64,000 nt of DNA from Mycobacterium sp. Aquia_216 (GTDB lineage Bacteria > Actinomycetota > Actinomycetes > Mycobacteriales > Mycobacteriaceae): NCBI RefSeq assembly GCF_026723865.1, contig NZ_CP113529.1, positions 5,704,001-5,768,000 on the forward strand. The letters are read 5' to 3'. The position numbers were made by a program, and so were the translations under genes. How positions within the stretch are numbered: the stretch's first letter is position 1; the number at the start of each line of letters is the position of its first letter. The notes below the pieces were generated by a model. The model ran no database searches. It saw only the letters and a program-made list of their open reading frames with translations, and was not told where the DNA came from. Shown piece by piece: positions 48,530 to 57,854 of the stretch.

Positions 48530-49161
48530 GCGATGCCCTGGTTACGGTCACAGCCCAGGCCGAGCAGCCAACCGGTCAGGCGCCGCGCAATCGCCGCCAA
48601 GAAGAGACCTTCCGCAAGGTGCTCGCCGCCGGCATCGAAACCCTGCGCGAGAAGTCGTATGCCGACCTGACGGTGCGTGCCGTCGCGGCCCGCGCCAAGG
48701 TCGCCCCGGCCACGGCTTACACCTACTTCTCGTCGAAAAACCACTTGATCGCCGAGGTGTACCTAGACCTGGTGCAGCAGGTCCCCTACTTCACCGATGT
48801 CAACGAGCCGATGCTCACGCGGGTGGACAAGGTGTTGCGCCATCTCGCGCTGGTCGTCGCCGACGAGCCCGAAGTCGGCGCCGCATGCACGACGGCGTTG
48901 CTGGGCGGGGGCGCCGATCCCACGGTGGGCGCCGCGCGTGACCGGATCGGTGCCGAGATTCACCGCCGCATCGCGACGGCCATCGGGCCCGGCGCCGACC
49001 CCCGCACGGTGTCCGCACTCGAGATGACGTTCTTCGGCGCGCTGGTTCAGGCAGCCAGCGGCCAGTTCACCTACCACGAAATCGCCGACCGGCTCACATA
49101 TGTTGTCAGCCTCCTGCTGGCCGGCACCGGGGAGACAAGCCAGGAGACAAGAACCGAATGA
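48523..49161 (+). CDS. TetR family regulator, Rv0767c-like
   Basis: A protein of 212 residues. After a 20-residue leader the HTH reads RQEETFRKVLAAGIETLREK, then LTVRAVAARAKVAPATAYTYF. The ligand domain ends with AGTGETSQETRTE. It is the first gene of the cyp123 operon (ATGA overlap with cyp123) and is divergent from aldA. TGTCC palindromes in the shared promoter suggest it controls both the dehydrogenase and the P450 operons. GTG 48523 would make it almost leaderless relative to the palindrome; a later start is possible. Confidence 0.85.
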   Translation: MSSDALVTVTAQAEQPTGQAPRNRRQEETFRKVLAAGIETLREKSYADLTVRAVAARAKVAPATAYTYFSSKNHLIAEVYLDLVQQVPYFTDVNEPMLTRVDKVLRHLALVVADEPEVGAACTTALLGGGADPTVGAARDRIGAEIHRRIATAIGPGADPRTVSALEMTFFGALVQAASGQFTYHEIADRLTYVVSLLLAGTGETSQETRTE

Positions 49162-50378
49162 CCGTCCATGTTGGAGACCACGAACTGGTCCTCGATCCTT
49201 ACAACTATGACTTCCACGAAGATCCGTATCCCTACTACCAGCGGCTGCGCGACGAAGCACCGCTGTATCGCAATGAGGAACTGAAGTTCTGGGCACTATC
49301 CCGGCATCAGGATGTGCTGCAGGGATTCCGCAACAGCACAACGCTTTCCAACAAGTTCGGCGTCTCGCTGGACCCGGCATCGCGCGGCCCGCACGCCAGC
49401 AAGACGATGAGCTTCCTGGCGATGGACGATCCAGGCCACCTGCGGCTGCGCACCCTGGTGTCGAAGGGCTTCACGCCGCGCCGCATCCGCGAACTCGAAC
49501 CGCGGGTCACCGAGATCGCGGTCAAGCACCTCGACACGATGCTGGAGGCGGCCGCATCCGGCGAGCTCGTCGATTACGTCGACGAGTTCGCGGGCAAGCT
49601 GCCCATGGACGTGATCTCCGAGCTGATGGGCGTACCGGAGGCGGATCGTGTCCAGGTCCGGGCCTGGGCCGATGGCGTGATGCACCGCGACGAGGGCGTC
49701 ACCGACGTGCCACCCGAGGCCGTCGAGGCGTCCATCAACTTGATCGTCTACTACCAGCAGATGGTGGCCGAGCGGCGCACGAAGCCGACCGACGATCTGA
49801 CCACCGCGCTGCTGGAGGCCGAGATCGACGGCGACCGGCTCACCGACGACGAAGTGCTCGGCTTCATGTTCCTGATGGTGATCGCCGGCAACGAGACCAC
49901 CACCAAATTGCTTGCCAATGCCGCGTTTTGGGGGCACAAGAACCCCGATCAGCTGGCACCGGTCTACGACGACGCCGAACTGGTCCCGCTGTGGGTCGAG
50001 GAGACACTGCGCTACGACACGTCGAGCCAGATCCTCGCCCGCACCGTGGCGGGGGGCCTGACGCTCTACGACACCACGATCCCCGACGGGGATGTACTCC
50101 TGCTGCTGCCTGGTTCTGCCCATCGCGACGAGCGGGTGTTCGACAACCCGGACGACTACTTGATCGGCCGCGATATCGGTTCCAAGCTCATGAGTTTCGG
50201 TAGCGGCGCGCACTTCTGCCTGGGCGCGCACCTGGCCCGGATGGAAGCCCGGGTCGCGCTCACCGAATTGTTCAAGCGAATCCGCGGGTATCAGGTCGAC
50301 GAGGCCAACGCCGTCCGCGTCCACTCCAGCAATGTCCGCGGATTCGCTCACCTACCCATCGCCGTGGAGACCCGCTGA
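49158..50378 (+). CDS. cyp123: cytochrome P450 (CYP123-like)
   Basis: A protein of 406 residues. The heme loop is SFGSGAHFCLGAHLARME (Cys354), the I-helix is VIAGNETTTK (Asn before the Glu-Thr pair), and EETLRYD is in the K-helix. It is a soluble class I P450, placed between the TetR gene and an SDR just as Rv0766c is in M. tuberculosis. The natural substrate is unknown. A nearby 3Fe-4S ferredoxin could feed it electrons. Confidence 0.9.
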   Translation: MTVHVGDHELVLDPYNYDFHEDPYPYYQRLRDEAPLYRNEELKFWALSRHQDVLQGFRNSTTLSNKFGVSLDPASRGPHASKTMSFLAMDDPGHLRLRTLVSKGFTPRRIRELEPRVTEIAVKHLDTMLEAAASGELVDYVDEFAGKLPMDVISELMGVPEADRVQVRAWADGVMHRDEGVTDVPPEAVEASINLIVYYQQMVAERRTKPTDDLTTALLEAEIDGDRLTDDEVLGFMFLMVIAGNETTTKLLANAAFWGHKNPDQLAPVYDDAELVPLWVEETLRYDTSSQILARTVAGGLTLYDTTIPDGDVLLLLPGSAHRDERVFDNPDDYLIGRDIGSKLMSFGSGAHFCLGAHLARMEARVALTELFKRIRGYQVDEANAVRVHSSNVRGFAHLPIAVETR

Positions 50379-51202
50379 TGCCTCGCTTCGCCCCCCTGCC
50401 CGAACGTCGACCGGCAATCGTGGCCGGCGCCTCCTCCGGCATCGGAGAGGCCACCGCCATCGAACTCGCGGCGCACGGCTTCCCGGTCGCGCTGGGTGCC
50501 CGCCGGGTCGAGAAGCTCGACGACATCGTCGGCAAGATCAACGCCGACGGCGGTGAAGCGATCGGATTCCATCTAGACGTCACCGACCCTAACTCGGTGA
50601 AATCCTTTGTCGCACAGTCGGTCAACGCACTCGGCGACATCGAGGTGCTGGTGGCCGGCGCGGGCGACACCTACTTCGGCAAGCTCGCCGAGATCACCAC
50701 CGACGAATTCGACTCGCAGCTACAGATCCACCTCGTCGGCGCCAACCGGCTGGCCGCCGCGGTGCTGCCGGGCATGCTCGAGCGGCAGCGTGGCGACCTC
50801 ATCTTCGTGGGTTCCGATGTCGCACTTCGGCAGCGACCACACATGGGCGCCTACGGGGCGGCCAAGGCTGCGCTGGTCGCGATGGTAACCAACTTCCAGA
50901 TGGAACTGGAGGGCACCGGCGTGCGGGCCTCGATCGTGCATCCCGGCCCCACCAAGACAGCGATGGGCTGGAGCCTGCCGGCCGACAAGATCGGTCCCGC
51001 GCTGGACGACTGGGCCAAGTGGGGCCAGGCCCGCCACGACTACTTCCTGCGCGCGTCGGACCTGGGACGAGCCATCGCGTTCGTCGCCGAGACGCCACGC
51101 GGTGGCTTCATCGCGAACATGGAGCTTCAGCCCGAAGCCCCGTTGGCCGACAACAAAGATCGCCAAAAGCTCGCACTCGGCGAAGAGGGGATGCCGTCAT
51201 GA
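50378..51202 (+). CDS. SDR family oxidoreductase, Rv0765c-like
   Basis: A protein of 274 residues. GASSGIGEATAIELA is the cofactor site, a GAGDTYFGK segment takes the place of NNAG, and the catalytic region is FVGSDVALRQRPHMGAYGAAK. It starts by TGATG overlap with cyp123. Its stop overlaps the first of two 17-codon mini-ORFs that fill the space before cyp51. It probably acts on a sterol or lipid ketone/alcohol, given its position between two P450 genes. Confidence 0.88.
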   Translation: MPRFAPLPERRPAIVAGASSGIGEATAIELAAHGFPVALGARRVEKLDDIVGKINADGGEAIGFHLDVTDPNSVKSFVAQSVNALGDIEVLVAGAGDTYFGKLAEITTDEFDSQLQIHLVGANRLAAAVLPGMLERQRGDLIFVGSDVALRQRPHMGAYGAAKAALVAMVTNFQMELEGTGVRASIVHPGPTKTAMGWSLPADKIGPALDDWAKWGQARHDYFLRASDLGRAIAFVAETPRGGFIANMELQPEAPLADNKDRQKLALGEEGMPS

Positions 51203-51252
51203 CTTCGCGAAACGACGATGCGGCGCGAGGTACGCGCGCCGGTGAGAAGTGA
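51199..51252 (+). CDS. 17-residue mini-ORF in repeat unit 1
   Basis: It encodes MTSRNDDAARGTRAGEK. The start codon overlaps the SDR stop (ATGA), and the stop is four bases before the second mini-ORF. It could maintain translational coupling from the SDR to cyp51. Whether the peptide itself matters is unknown. Confidence 0.4.
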   Translation: MTSRNDDAARGTRAGEK

Positions 51253-51256
51253 GCAC

Positions 51257-51310
51257 ATGACTTCGCGAAACGACGATACGGCGCGAGACACGAGCGCCGG
51301 TGAGGAGTGA
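51257..51310 (+). CDS. 17-residue mini-ORF in repeat unit 2
   Basis: It encodes MTSRNDDTARDTSAGEE, differing from the first peptide by five residues. The stop is four bases upstream of the cyp51 ATG, with GAGGAG ending the frame as a ribosome-binding site for cyp51. Confidence 0.4.
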   Translation: MTSRNDDTARDTSAGEE

Positions 51311-51314
51311 GCAA

Positions 51315-52667
51315 ATGACCACAGCCATCGTGCCCCGGGTTTCCGGTGGCGAAGAAGAGCACGGCCATCTCGAAGAATTCCGCACCGACCCAATTGGTTT
51401 GATGAAGCGCATCCGTGCGGAGTGCGGCGACGTCGGCTGGTTCCAGCTGGTGGACAAGCACGTCATCTTCCTGTCGGGCGCCGAAGCCAACGAGTTCTTC
51501 TTCCGCTCCGCCGACGAGGATCTCGATCAGGCCGAGGCCTACCCGTTCATGACGCCGATCTTCGGCAAGGGCGTGGTGTTCGATGCCAGCCCGGAGCGGC
51601 GCAAGGAGATGCTGCACAACTCGGCACTGCGCGGCGAGCAGATGAAGGGGCACGCGGCCACCATCGAGGGCGAAGTAAAGAAGATGATCGCCAACTGGGG
51701 CGACGAGGGCGAGATCGAACTGCTCGACTTCTTCGCCGAGCTGACCATCTACACCTCGACCGCCTGCCTGATCGGCCTGAAGTTCCGCGAGCAGCTCGAT
51801 CACCGCTTCGCGGAGTACTACCACGAACTGGAGCGTGGCACCGATCCGCTCTGCTACGTCGACCCCTATCTCCCGATCGAGAGCTTCCGGCGCCGCGACG
51901 AAGCGCGTGTGAAACTTGTTGCGCTGGTTCAGGAGATCATGAATCAGCGGCTGGCCAATCCGCCGAAGGACAAGACCGACCGCGACATGCTCGACGTGCT
52001 GGTGTCGATCAAGGACGAGGCGGGCAGCCCACGATTCTCCGCTGACGAGGTCACCGGGATGTTCATCTCGCTGATGTTCGCCGGGCACCACACCAGTTCC
52101 GGGACCTCGGCGTGGACGCTGATCGAGCTGATCCGTCACCCAGACGTGTACGCCGAGGTGCTGGCCGAGCTCGAGGAGCTGTACGCCGACGGCCAGGAGG
52201 TGAGTTTCCATGCGCTGCGCCAGATCCCGAAGCTCGACAACGTGGTCAAGGAGACCCTGCGGCTGCATCCGCCGCTGATCATCCTGATGCGAGTCGCCAA
52301 GGGCGAGTTCGAGGTGCAGGGCTTCCCGATCCACGACGGTGACTTCGTTGCGGCATCCCCCGCGATCTCGAACCGGATTCCGGAGGACTTCCCCGACCCG
52401 GACGCCTTCAATCCCGACCGTTACAACAAGCCCGAGCAGGCCGACGTCGTCAACCGGTGGACCTGGATCCCATTCGGCGCGGGCCGGCACCGCTGCGTCG
52501 GTGCCGCGTTCGCACAGATGCAGATCAAAGCCATCTTCTCGGTTCTGTTGCGCGAGTACGAGTTCGAGATGGCTCAACCGGCCGACAGCTATCACAACGA
52601 CCACTCGAAGATGGTCGTCCAGCTCGCCAGGCCGGCGAAGGCGCGCTACCGCAAGCGGAAAGCCTGA
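51315..52667 (+). CDS. cyp51: sterol 14-alpha-demethylase CYP51
   Basis: A protein of 450 residues. The heme loop is FGAGRHRCVGAAFAQ with Cys394, the same number as in M. tuberculosis CYP51. The I-helix is FAGHHTSSGTSAW, carrying the CYP51-specific His-Thr instead of acid-Thr, and the K-helix is ETLRLHPP. The B'-region AYPFMTPIFGKGVVFDA is also typical. It removes the 14-alpha methyl of sterols. The following ferredoxin gene is 6 bases downstream. Confidence 0.96.
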   Translation: MTTAIVPRVSGGEEEHGHLEEFRTDPIGLMKRIRAECGDVGWFQLVDKHVIFLSGAEANEFFFRSADEDLDQAEAYPFMTPIFGKGVVFDASPERRKEMLHNSALRGEQMKGHAATIEGEVKKMIANWGDEGEIELLDFFAELTIYTSTACLIGLKFREQLDHRFAEYYHELERGTDPLCYVDPYLPIESFRRRDEARVKLVALVQEIMNQRLANPPKDKTDRDMLDVLVSIKDEAGSPRFSADEVTGMFISLMFAGHHTSSGTSAWTLIELIRHPDVYAEVLAELEELYADGQEVSFHALRQIPKLDNVVKETLRLHPPLIILMRVAKGEFEVQGFPIHDGDFVAASPAISNRIPEDFPDPDAFNPDRYNKPEQADVVNRWTWIPFGAGRHRCVGAAFAQMQIKAIFSVLLREYEFEMAQPADSYHNDHSKMVVQLARPAKARYRKRKA

Positions 52668-52880
<213 letters not shown>

Positions 52881-52883
52881 CTT

Positions 52884-53438
52884 ATGACTTCTCAAGCGTC
52901 ACACTCGCGAGAGGATCTCGAGGCATGGGTCGACCGCTGGCTGCAGGCCAACAAGGACTGCGAAAAGGCCGGTGACTGGAAGCCGCTCGCCGACTTCTAC
53001 GCCAAAGACGCCACCTACGGCTGGAACATCGGCCCCAAGGAAGACGTGATGTGCGTCGGCGTCGACGAGATCCGCGATGTCGCACTGGGCCTGGAGATGG
53101 AGGGCCTGGAGAACTGGGTCTACGAGTACCAGAAAGTGCTCATCGACGAGAAGCAGGGCGAGATCGTCGGCTTCTGGAAGCAGATCGTCAACAAGACCGA
53201 CGGCACCCAGGACGAGATCTACGGAATCGGCGGCAGCTGGTTCCGGCTTAACGACGAAGGGCTGATCGAGTGGCAGCGTGACTTCTTCGACTTCGGACAT
53301 GTCGCGAAGATGTTCGCGAAGCTCATCGAGTCCGGCGATCTGTCCGCCGGAATGCAGAAGCGAATCGAGCGCAGCATCGCGGGCGAGAAGCTGCCGGGCT
53401 ATTACCCGCTGGGGCAAGCACCCGCACCGATCTGGTGA
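52884..53438 (+). CDS. NTF2/SnoaL-like protein, Rv0762c-like
   Basis: A protein of 184 residues. The cone-shaped NTF2-like pattern is visible: an N-terminal helix AWVDRWLQANKDCEKAGDWKPL, then FYAKDATYGWNIG and the strand pair IVGFWKQIVNKTDGTQDEIYGIG. A C-terminal helical extension follows. It may be a binding protein or small isomerase/hydratase acting on the P450 pathway. Three bases after the ferredoxin, so the same transcript. Confidence 0.75.
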   Translation: MTSQASHSREDLEAWVDRWLQANKDCEKAGDWKPLADFYAKDATYGWNIGPKEDVMCVGVDEIRDVALGLEMEGLENWVYEYQKVLIDEKQGEIVGFWKQIVNKTDGTQDEIYGIGGSWFRLNDEGLIEWQRDFFDFGHVAKMFAKLIESGDLSAGMQKRIERSIAGEKLPGYYPLGQAPAPIW

Positions 53439-53507
53439 TCTCCCGACCGGTTGGTGGTCCCCCGCGTGTTTACAGCCCGGTGATGCACGTCATAATGGTT
53501 TGCGAAT

Positions 53508-53521
53508 AAGAACACGTTCTA
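53508..53521. promoter_or_regulatory. KstR-type palindrome before adhB
   Basis: AAGAACACGTTCTA fits the KstR operator consensus TnnAACnnGTTnnA at all but the first base and has perfect AGAAC/GTTCT arms. It lies 70 bases upstream of the adhB ATG. KstR represses cholesterol-catabolism genes in mycobacteria. The regulator is not in this window. Confidence 0.6.
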
Positions 53522-53590
53522 ATTGCCATCCGGCCGCGGCCGGTCCCTTTCCCCGACACTCGGGTCAGGGCATGTTAGTGGAGGTCCTTC

Positions 53591-54718
53591 ATGAAGACAA
53601 AAGGCGCACTGATCTGGGAGTTCAACCAGCAGTGGTCCATCGAGGATATCGAGATCGGCGACCCGCAAGCGCACGAGGTCAAGATCCAGATGGAAGCGGC
53701 CGGGATGTGCCATTCGGATCACCATCTAGTCACCGGTGGCATCCCGATGGCAGGGTTCCCGGTGCTCGGCGGACACGAGGGTGCGGGCATCGTCACCGAG
53801 GTTGGGCCCGGTGTGGAGGACATCGCCCCGGGCGACCACGTGGTGCTGTCGTTCATCCCGTCCTGCGGGCAATGCCCGACCTGTCAGGCCGGCCTGCGCA
53901 ACCTCTGTGACCTCGGGGCGGGCCTGCTGGGCGGTGCCGCGGTCTCCGATGGCACGTTCCGCATCCAGGCCCGCGGCCAGAACGTATTCCCCATGACGTT
54001 GCTGGGGACGTTCTCGCCCTACATGGTCGTGCACCGCAGCTCGGTGGTGAAGATCGACCCCTCGGTGCCGTTCGAGGTCGCCGCCCTGGTCGGTTGCGGT
54101 GTCACCACTGGTTACGGTTCGTCGGTCCGCACCGCCAACGTCCGCCCGGGCGAAGACGTCGCCATCGTCGGCGTCGGCGGCGTCGGCATGGCCGCGCTGC
54201 AGGGTGCCGTGAACGCGGGCGCGCGCTACGTCTTCGCGATCGACCCGGTGGAGTGGAAGCGCGATCAGGCGCTGAAGTTCGGCGCGACCCACGTCTATCC
54301 CGACATCTTTGCCGCGATGGCGGGCATAGCCGAGGTGACCTACGGTCTGATGGCCCACAAGGTCGTCGTCACCGTCGGTGAGCTGCACGGTGCCGACATC
54401 GACAACTATCTCAACATCACCCAAAAGGGCGGCACCTGCGTGCTGACCGCCATCGGCAGCCTGCTGGACACCAATGTGAACCTGAACCTGGCGATGTTGA
54501 CCCTGATGCAGAAGAATCTGCAGGGCACCATCTTCGGTGGCGGCAACCCGCAGTACGACATCCCGCAGCTGCTGTCGATGTACAAGGCCGGCAAGCTCAA
54601 CCTGGACGACATGATCACCCGCCAGTACCGGCTGGAGCAGATCAACGACGGCTACCAGGACATGCTGGACGGCAAGAACATTCGCGGCGTCATCCGCTAC
54701 ACCGACGCCGACCGGTAA
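53591..54718 (+). CDS. adhB: NDMA-dependent (mycofactocin-type) alcohol dehydrogenase
   Basis: A protein of 375 residues, a zinc MDR enzyme. Catalytic zinc site: Cys40 (GMCHSD) and His62-Glu63 (GGHEGAG), with a further Cys in VGCGVTTGYG. Structural zinc: Cys92, 95, 98 and 106 (SCGQCPTCQAGLRNLC). The coenzyme motif is VGVGGVGMAALQGA. The sequence is of the group that keeps NADH bound and passes electrons to mycofactocin (or the dye NDMA). Probably sterol-regulated via the KstR-type site. Confidence 0.9.
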   Translation: MKTKGALIWEFNQQWSIEDIEIGDPQAHEVKIQMEAAGMCHSDHHLVTGGIPMAGFPVLGGHEGAGIVTEVGPGVEDIAPGDHVVLSFIPSCGQCPTCQAGLRNLCDLGAGLLGGAAVSDGTFRIQARGQNVFPMTLLGTFSPYMVVHRSSVVKIDPSVPFEVAALVGCGVTTGYGSSVRTANVRPGEDVAIVGVGGVGMAALQGAVNAGARYVFAIDPVEWKRDQALKFGATHVYPDIFAAMAGIAEVTYGLMAHKVVVTVGELHGADIDNYLNITQKGGTCVLTAIGSLLDTNVNLNLAMLTLMQKNLQGTIFGGGNPQYDIPQLLSMYKAGKLNLDDMITRQYRLEQINDGYQDMLDGKNIRGVIRYTDADR

Positions 54719-54740
54719 GCCGACAAGAGGGGCTCGGATC

Positions 54741-55160
54741 ATGACCCAAACCGCCCAATCCCCGGCACTGACCGCGTCGCAGTCGTCGTGGCGCTGCGCG
54801 CAAGGCAAAGACCGGGACGGCTGGCTGGCGCTGATGACCGACGATGTGGTCATCGAGGACCCGATCGGCAAGTCCGTCACCAACCCCGACGGCACCGGCG
54901 TGCGTGGCAAGGCCGCCGTCGGCGAGTTCTTCGACAACAACATCGCCCAGAACCAGCTCACCATCACGTGCGAGGAGACCTTCCCGTCGAGCTCACCCGA
55001 CGAGATCGCTCATATTCTGGTGCTACAGAGCAAGTTTGAGGGCGGCATGACGAGCAAGGTGCGCGGCGTGTTCACCTACAAGGTCAACGACGCGGGGCTG
55101 ATCACCAACATGCGCGGGTACTGGAACCTCGACGTGATGGAGTTCGGCCAGGAGGACTGA
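54741..55160 (+). CDS. ketosteroid isomerase-like (NTF2 fold) protein, Rv0760c-like
   Basis: A protein of 139 residues. The fold pattern is [28 protein letters not shown] followed by [16 protein letters not shown], with acidic residues in the cavity at Asp33-34, Glu38 and Asp39. The chain ends [13 protein letters not shown]. The M. tuberculosis homologue Rv0760c is a steroid-binding KSI-fold protein. Twenty-two bases after adhB. Confidence 0.8.
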   Translation: MTQTAQSPALTASQSSWRCAQGKDRDGWLALMTDDVVIEDPIGKSVTNPDGTGVRGKAAVGEFFDNNIAQNQLTITCEETFPSSSPDEIAHILVLQSKFEGGMTSKVRGVFTYKVNDAGLITNMRGYWNLDVMEFGQED

Positions 55161-55197
55161 CTCGGGGTCGTCCGATCGCCGAATCTATGCTGGGACC

Positions 55198-55602
55198 ATG
55201 GCGTCGATCTTCACCAAGATCATCAACCGCGAACTACCCGGCCGATTCGTTTACGAGGACGACGACGTCGTCGCGTTCCTGACGATCGAGCCGATGACGC
55301 AAGGACACACGCTGGTGGTGCCGCGCGCCGAGATCGACAACTGGCAAGACGTCGACAATGCGGCCTTCGCCCGCGTGATGTCGGTGAGCCAGCTGATCGG
55401 CAGGGCCGTGTCCAAGGCGTTCCGGACCGAGCGTTCGGGGATGATCATCGCCGGGCTGGAAGTGCCGCACTTGCACGTCCACGTGTTTCCGACGCGCAGC
55501 CTGAGCGACTTCGGCTTCGCCAACGTCGACCGCAACCCGTCGCCGGAATCGCTCGATCAAGCACAGGCCAGGATCAAGGCGGCCCTGGAGCAACTGGCGT
55601 AG
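55198..55602 (+). CDS. HIT family protein, Rv0759c-like
   Basis: A protein of 134 residues. The histidine triad PHLHVHVFP has His91, His93 and His95, the middle or last acting as nucleophile toward nucleoside phosphoramidates or dinucleotides. GHTLVVPR is the usual N-terminal loop. It ends three bases before the convergent phoR stop. Confidence 0.92.
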   Translation: MASIFTKIINRELPGRFVYEDDDVVAFLTIEPMTQGHTLVVPRAEIDNWQDVDNAAFARVMSVSQLIGRAVSKAFRTERSGMIIAGLEVPHLHVHVFPTRSLSDFGFANVDRNPSPESLDQAQARIKAALEQLA

Positions 55603-55605
55603 ACG

Positions 55606-57060
55606 TCAGCCGACCTGGGCGGGTACGTCGCTGACACGTGGCAGGGTCACGCGGAAGCAGCACCCCTCCCCGGGCGCGGTTCGCACGGTCACCTTGCCCC
55701 CGTGCGCCTGCACCAACGAGTCGACGATGGACAATCCCAGTCCGGTACCGCCGCTCGCCCGGGCCCGGGACGAGTCCGTGCGATAGAAGCGCTCGAACAC
55801 CCGCGTCGCGTCCTCCTGGCTCATGCCGGGGCCCTTGTCGGCGACTTCGATCACGGCATCGTCACCGTCGGTACCCACCCGCACCGTGACGTCCGCGGTT
55901 GCCGGGGTGTGCTGCAACGCGTTCGCGACGAGGTTGCTCAGCACCTGGCGGATCCGGGGCTCGTCGCCAAGCACCTCGGGAGTGCCGGGGCCGTCGAGGA
56001 TTTCCATGCTGATGGTGCGCTTGGGGTCGATCGCCCGCCCGTCGTGCACGGCATCGCTGGCCAGCGCCAGCAGGTCCACACGATGGTGTTCCAGGGGGCG
56101 TTGCACGTCGAGCCGCGCCAGGAGTAAAAGGTCGTCGACCAATAGGCCCATCCGGCTGGCTTCGCTTTCGATGCGCGAGAGCAGCATGGCCACGTCACGC
56201 GCCGCGCCCTGGCGGTACAGTTCCGCGAACCCGCGAATGGTGGTGAGCGGGGTGCGCAGTTCGTGACTGGCATCGGTGATGAACCGGCGCATCCGGTCTT
56301 CCGAGCCCCGGGCCGTCTCGGCCGAGGACACCGAGGAAGCCACCGCTTGCTGGATCTGGGTAAGCATTCCGTTGAGCGCCAACGAAAGTCGGCCCACCTC
56401 GGTTCGGGGATCACGTTCTGGTACACGACGATCCAGTTGCCCCGCGGCGATCGCGGCGGCGGTTTGTTCAACCTCGATCAGCGGCCGTAGGCTGCGGTGC
56501 ACCACCGCGAAGCCGGCGATGCCGACCACCACCAGCACCGCCACCCCGATGCCGAACTGCAACCAGACCAGGGAGCGCACCGTGTGCTGGACATCGGACA
56601 GATCGATCGCGACGGTGGTCAGGCCGTTGCGTCCGCGCACCGACACCGCTCGCCACTGGATATCCGAGCCATTGACCGACGACAGCGTCGTCGGATTGGG
56701 GCCCACGTCGTTGTCAGGCGGCAATGCCGGTTCGGCGTTGCGGTCATTGATGGCCGTGAACGGTTTGCCGTCGGTGCCCACACCGCGCACGTAGTACTTC
56801 GACGGAGGCCGGCCCGGGTCCGGGCCTTCGTAAGACGACGCCGTCAACTGCCGCCGCGGTGCCAGCGCCCAGCCGCGCGATGCCTCGAGCAGCGTCTGGT
56901 CGATCCGGCTGACCAGACTGTGCCGCAGGATCGACGTGACCATGACGCCCGAGGCGGCCAGACCGCAAGCCACCAAAACCAGGGTGGCCGCGACCAGGCC
57001 TACCCGCAGAGGCAATCCACGCCGAACGTGTGTGGCCGTTTCCTTCTTATTCGCCACCAA
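55606..57060 (-). CDS. phoR: sensor histidine kinase PhoR
   Basis: A protein of 484 residues. Two membrane helices (about 18-43 and 163-187) flank a periplasmic sensor domain of ~120 residues. HAMP is about 188-245, the dimerisation H-box ITDASHELRTPLTT has His266, then N, G1 and G2 boxes (NLVANALQHT, DKGPGMS, GGTGLGLSIV). It phosphorylates PhoP in response to an envelope signal, probably acidic pH. Lies 32 bases downstream of phoP on the same strand. Confidence 0.95.
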   Translation of the reverse strand: MVANKKETATHVRRGLPLRVGLVAATLVLVACGLAASGVMVTSILRHSLVSRIDQTLLEASRGWALAPRRQLTASSYEGPDPGRPPSKYYVRGVGTDGKPFTAINDRNAEPALPPDNDVGPNPTTLSSVNGSDIQWRAVSVRGRNGLTTVAIDLSDVQHTVRSLVWLQFGIGVAVLVVVGIAGFAVVHRSLRPLIEVEQTAAAIAAGQLDRRVPERDPRTEVGRLSLALNGMLTQIQQAVASSVSSAETARGSEDRMRRFITDASHELRTPLTTIRGFAELYRQGAARDVAMLLSRIESEASRMGLLVDDLLLLARLDVQRPLEHHRVDLLALASDAVHDGRAIDPKRTISMEILDGPGTPEVLGDEPRIRQVLSNLVANALQHTPATADVTVRVGTDGDDAVIEVADKGPGMSQEDATRVFERFYRTDSSRARASGGTGLGLSIVDSLVQAHGGKVTVRTAPGEGCCFRVTLPRVSDVPAQVG

Positions 57061-57092
57061 CTGCTACTTTCGTCGACTGGCCCAGCGCGCGC

Positions 57093-57812
57093 TCAGCGCG
57101 GTTCCCGAAGAACATAGCCAACCCCGCGCAAGGTGTGCAGCAGCCGCTTCTCCCCGGTATCGATCTTGCGGCGCAGATACGACACATAGGACTCGACGAC
57201 ATTGACGTCGCCGCCGAAGTCGTAACGCCAGACGTGGTCGAGGATTTTCGGCTTGCTCAGCACCGTCCCCGCGTTGATGACGAAGTAACGCAGCAGCGTG
57301 AATTCGGTGGGCGACAGGGACACCGGTTGGCCGGCCTTCCATACTTCGTGAGTCTCTTCGTCCAGCTCGATGTCCGCGAAGGTCAGCCGGGCGTTGTGCG
57401 TTTCCGCGCTGCCCTTGCCGGCGCGCCGCAAGATGACCCGCAGCCGGGCGACGACCTCCTCCAGGCTGAACGGCTTGGTCACATAGTCGTCGCCGCCCAG
57501 CGTCAGGCCCGCGATCTTGTCCTGCAAGGAGTCGCGGGCCGTCAGGAACAATGCCGGTGCATCGATGCCGTCAGCACGCAGCCGGCGCAGCACCCCGAAG
57601 CCATCCATCCCGGGCATCATCACGTCGAGGATCACCGCGTCGGGCCGCGCTTCGCGCGCGCGATCCAGCGCTTGGGCGCCGTTGGTCGCGGTTGAGACCT
57701 CGAATCCCTGAAACTTCAAACTCACCGAGAGCAGTTCGACGATGTTGACCTCGTCGTCAACGACGAGGACACGCGCTTCCGGTTTGATTTCGCCTTGGGT
57801 TGCCGCAGTCAT
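57093..57812 (-). CDS. phoP: response regulator PhoP
   Basis: A protein of 239 residues. Receiver domain with Asp19-Asp20 and the phosphorylation site Asp63 (ILDVMMPGMD), Thr in LTARDS and Lys in VTKPF. The C-terminal OmpR-type winged helix includes PTEFTLLRYFVINAGTVLSK and VVESYVSYLRRKID. It regulates lipid, stress and type VII secretion genes in M. tuberculosis. A direct repeat resembling its own binding site lies in its promoter. Confidence 0.96.
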   Translation of the reverse strand: MTAATQGEIKPEARVLVVDDEVNIVELLSVSLKFQGFEVSTATNGAQALDRAREARPDAVILDVMMPGMDGFGVLRRLRADGIDAPALFLTARDSLQDKIAGLTLGGDDYVTKPFSLEEVVARLRVILRRAGKGSAETHNARLTFADIELDEETHEVWKAGQPVSLSPTEFTLLRYFVINAGTVLSKPKILDHVWRYDFGGDVNVVESYVSYLRRKIDTGEKRLLHTLRGVGYVLREPR

Positions 57813-57854
57813 CTTGTCAGTTCCGTTCCTTGGTTGAACGTTGCCTTCGCAATC

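Larger units (their letters stand above)
51199..51314 (+). repeat. two 58-bp tandem units, MIRU-like
   Basis: Units 51199-51256 and 51257-51314 differ at only a few positions and abut the cyp51 ATG at 51315. Each starts with ATGA and ends TGAGCA(C/A). The first unit's ATGA overlaps the SDR stop codon. Insertion at an overlapping stop/start and coding capacity for a tiny frame are the hallmarks of mycobacterial interspersed repetitive units. I cannot confirm the sequence family. Confidence 0.8.
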
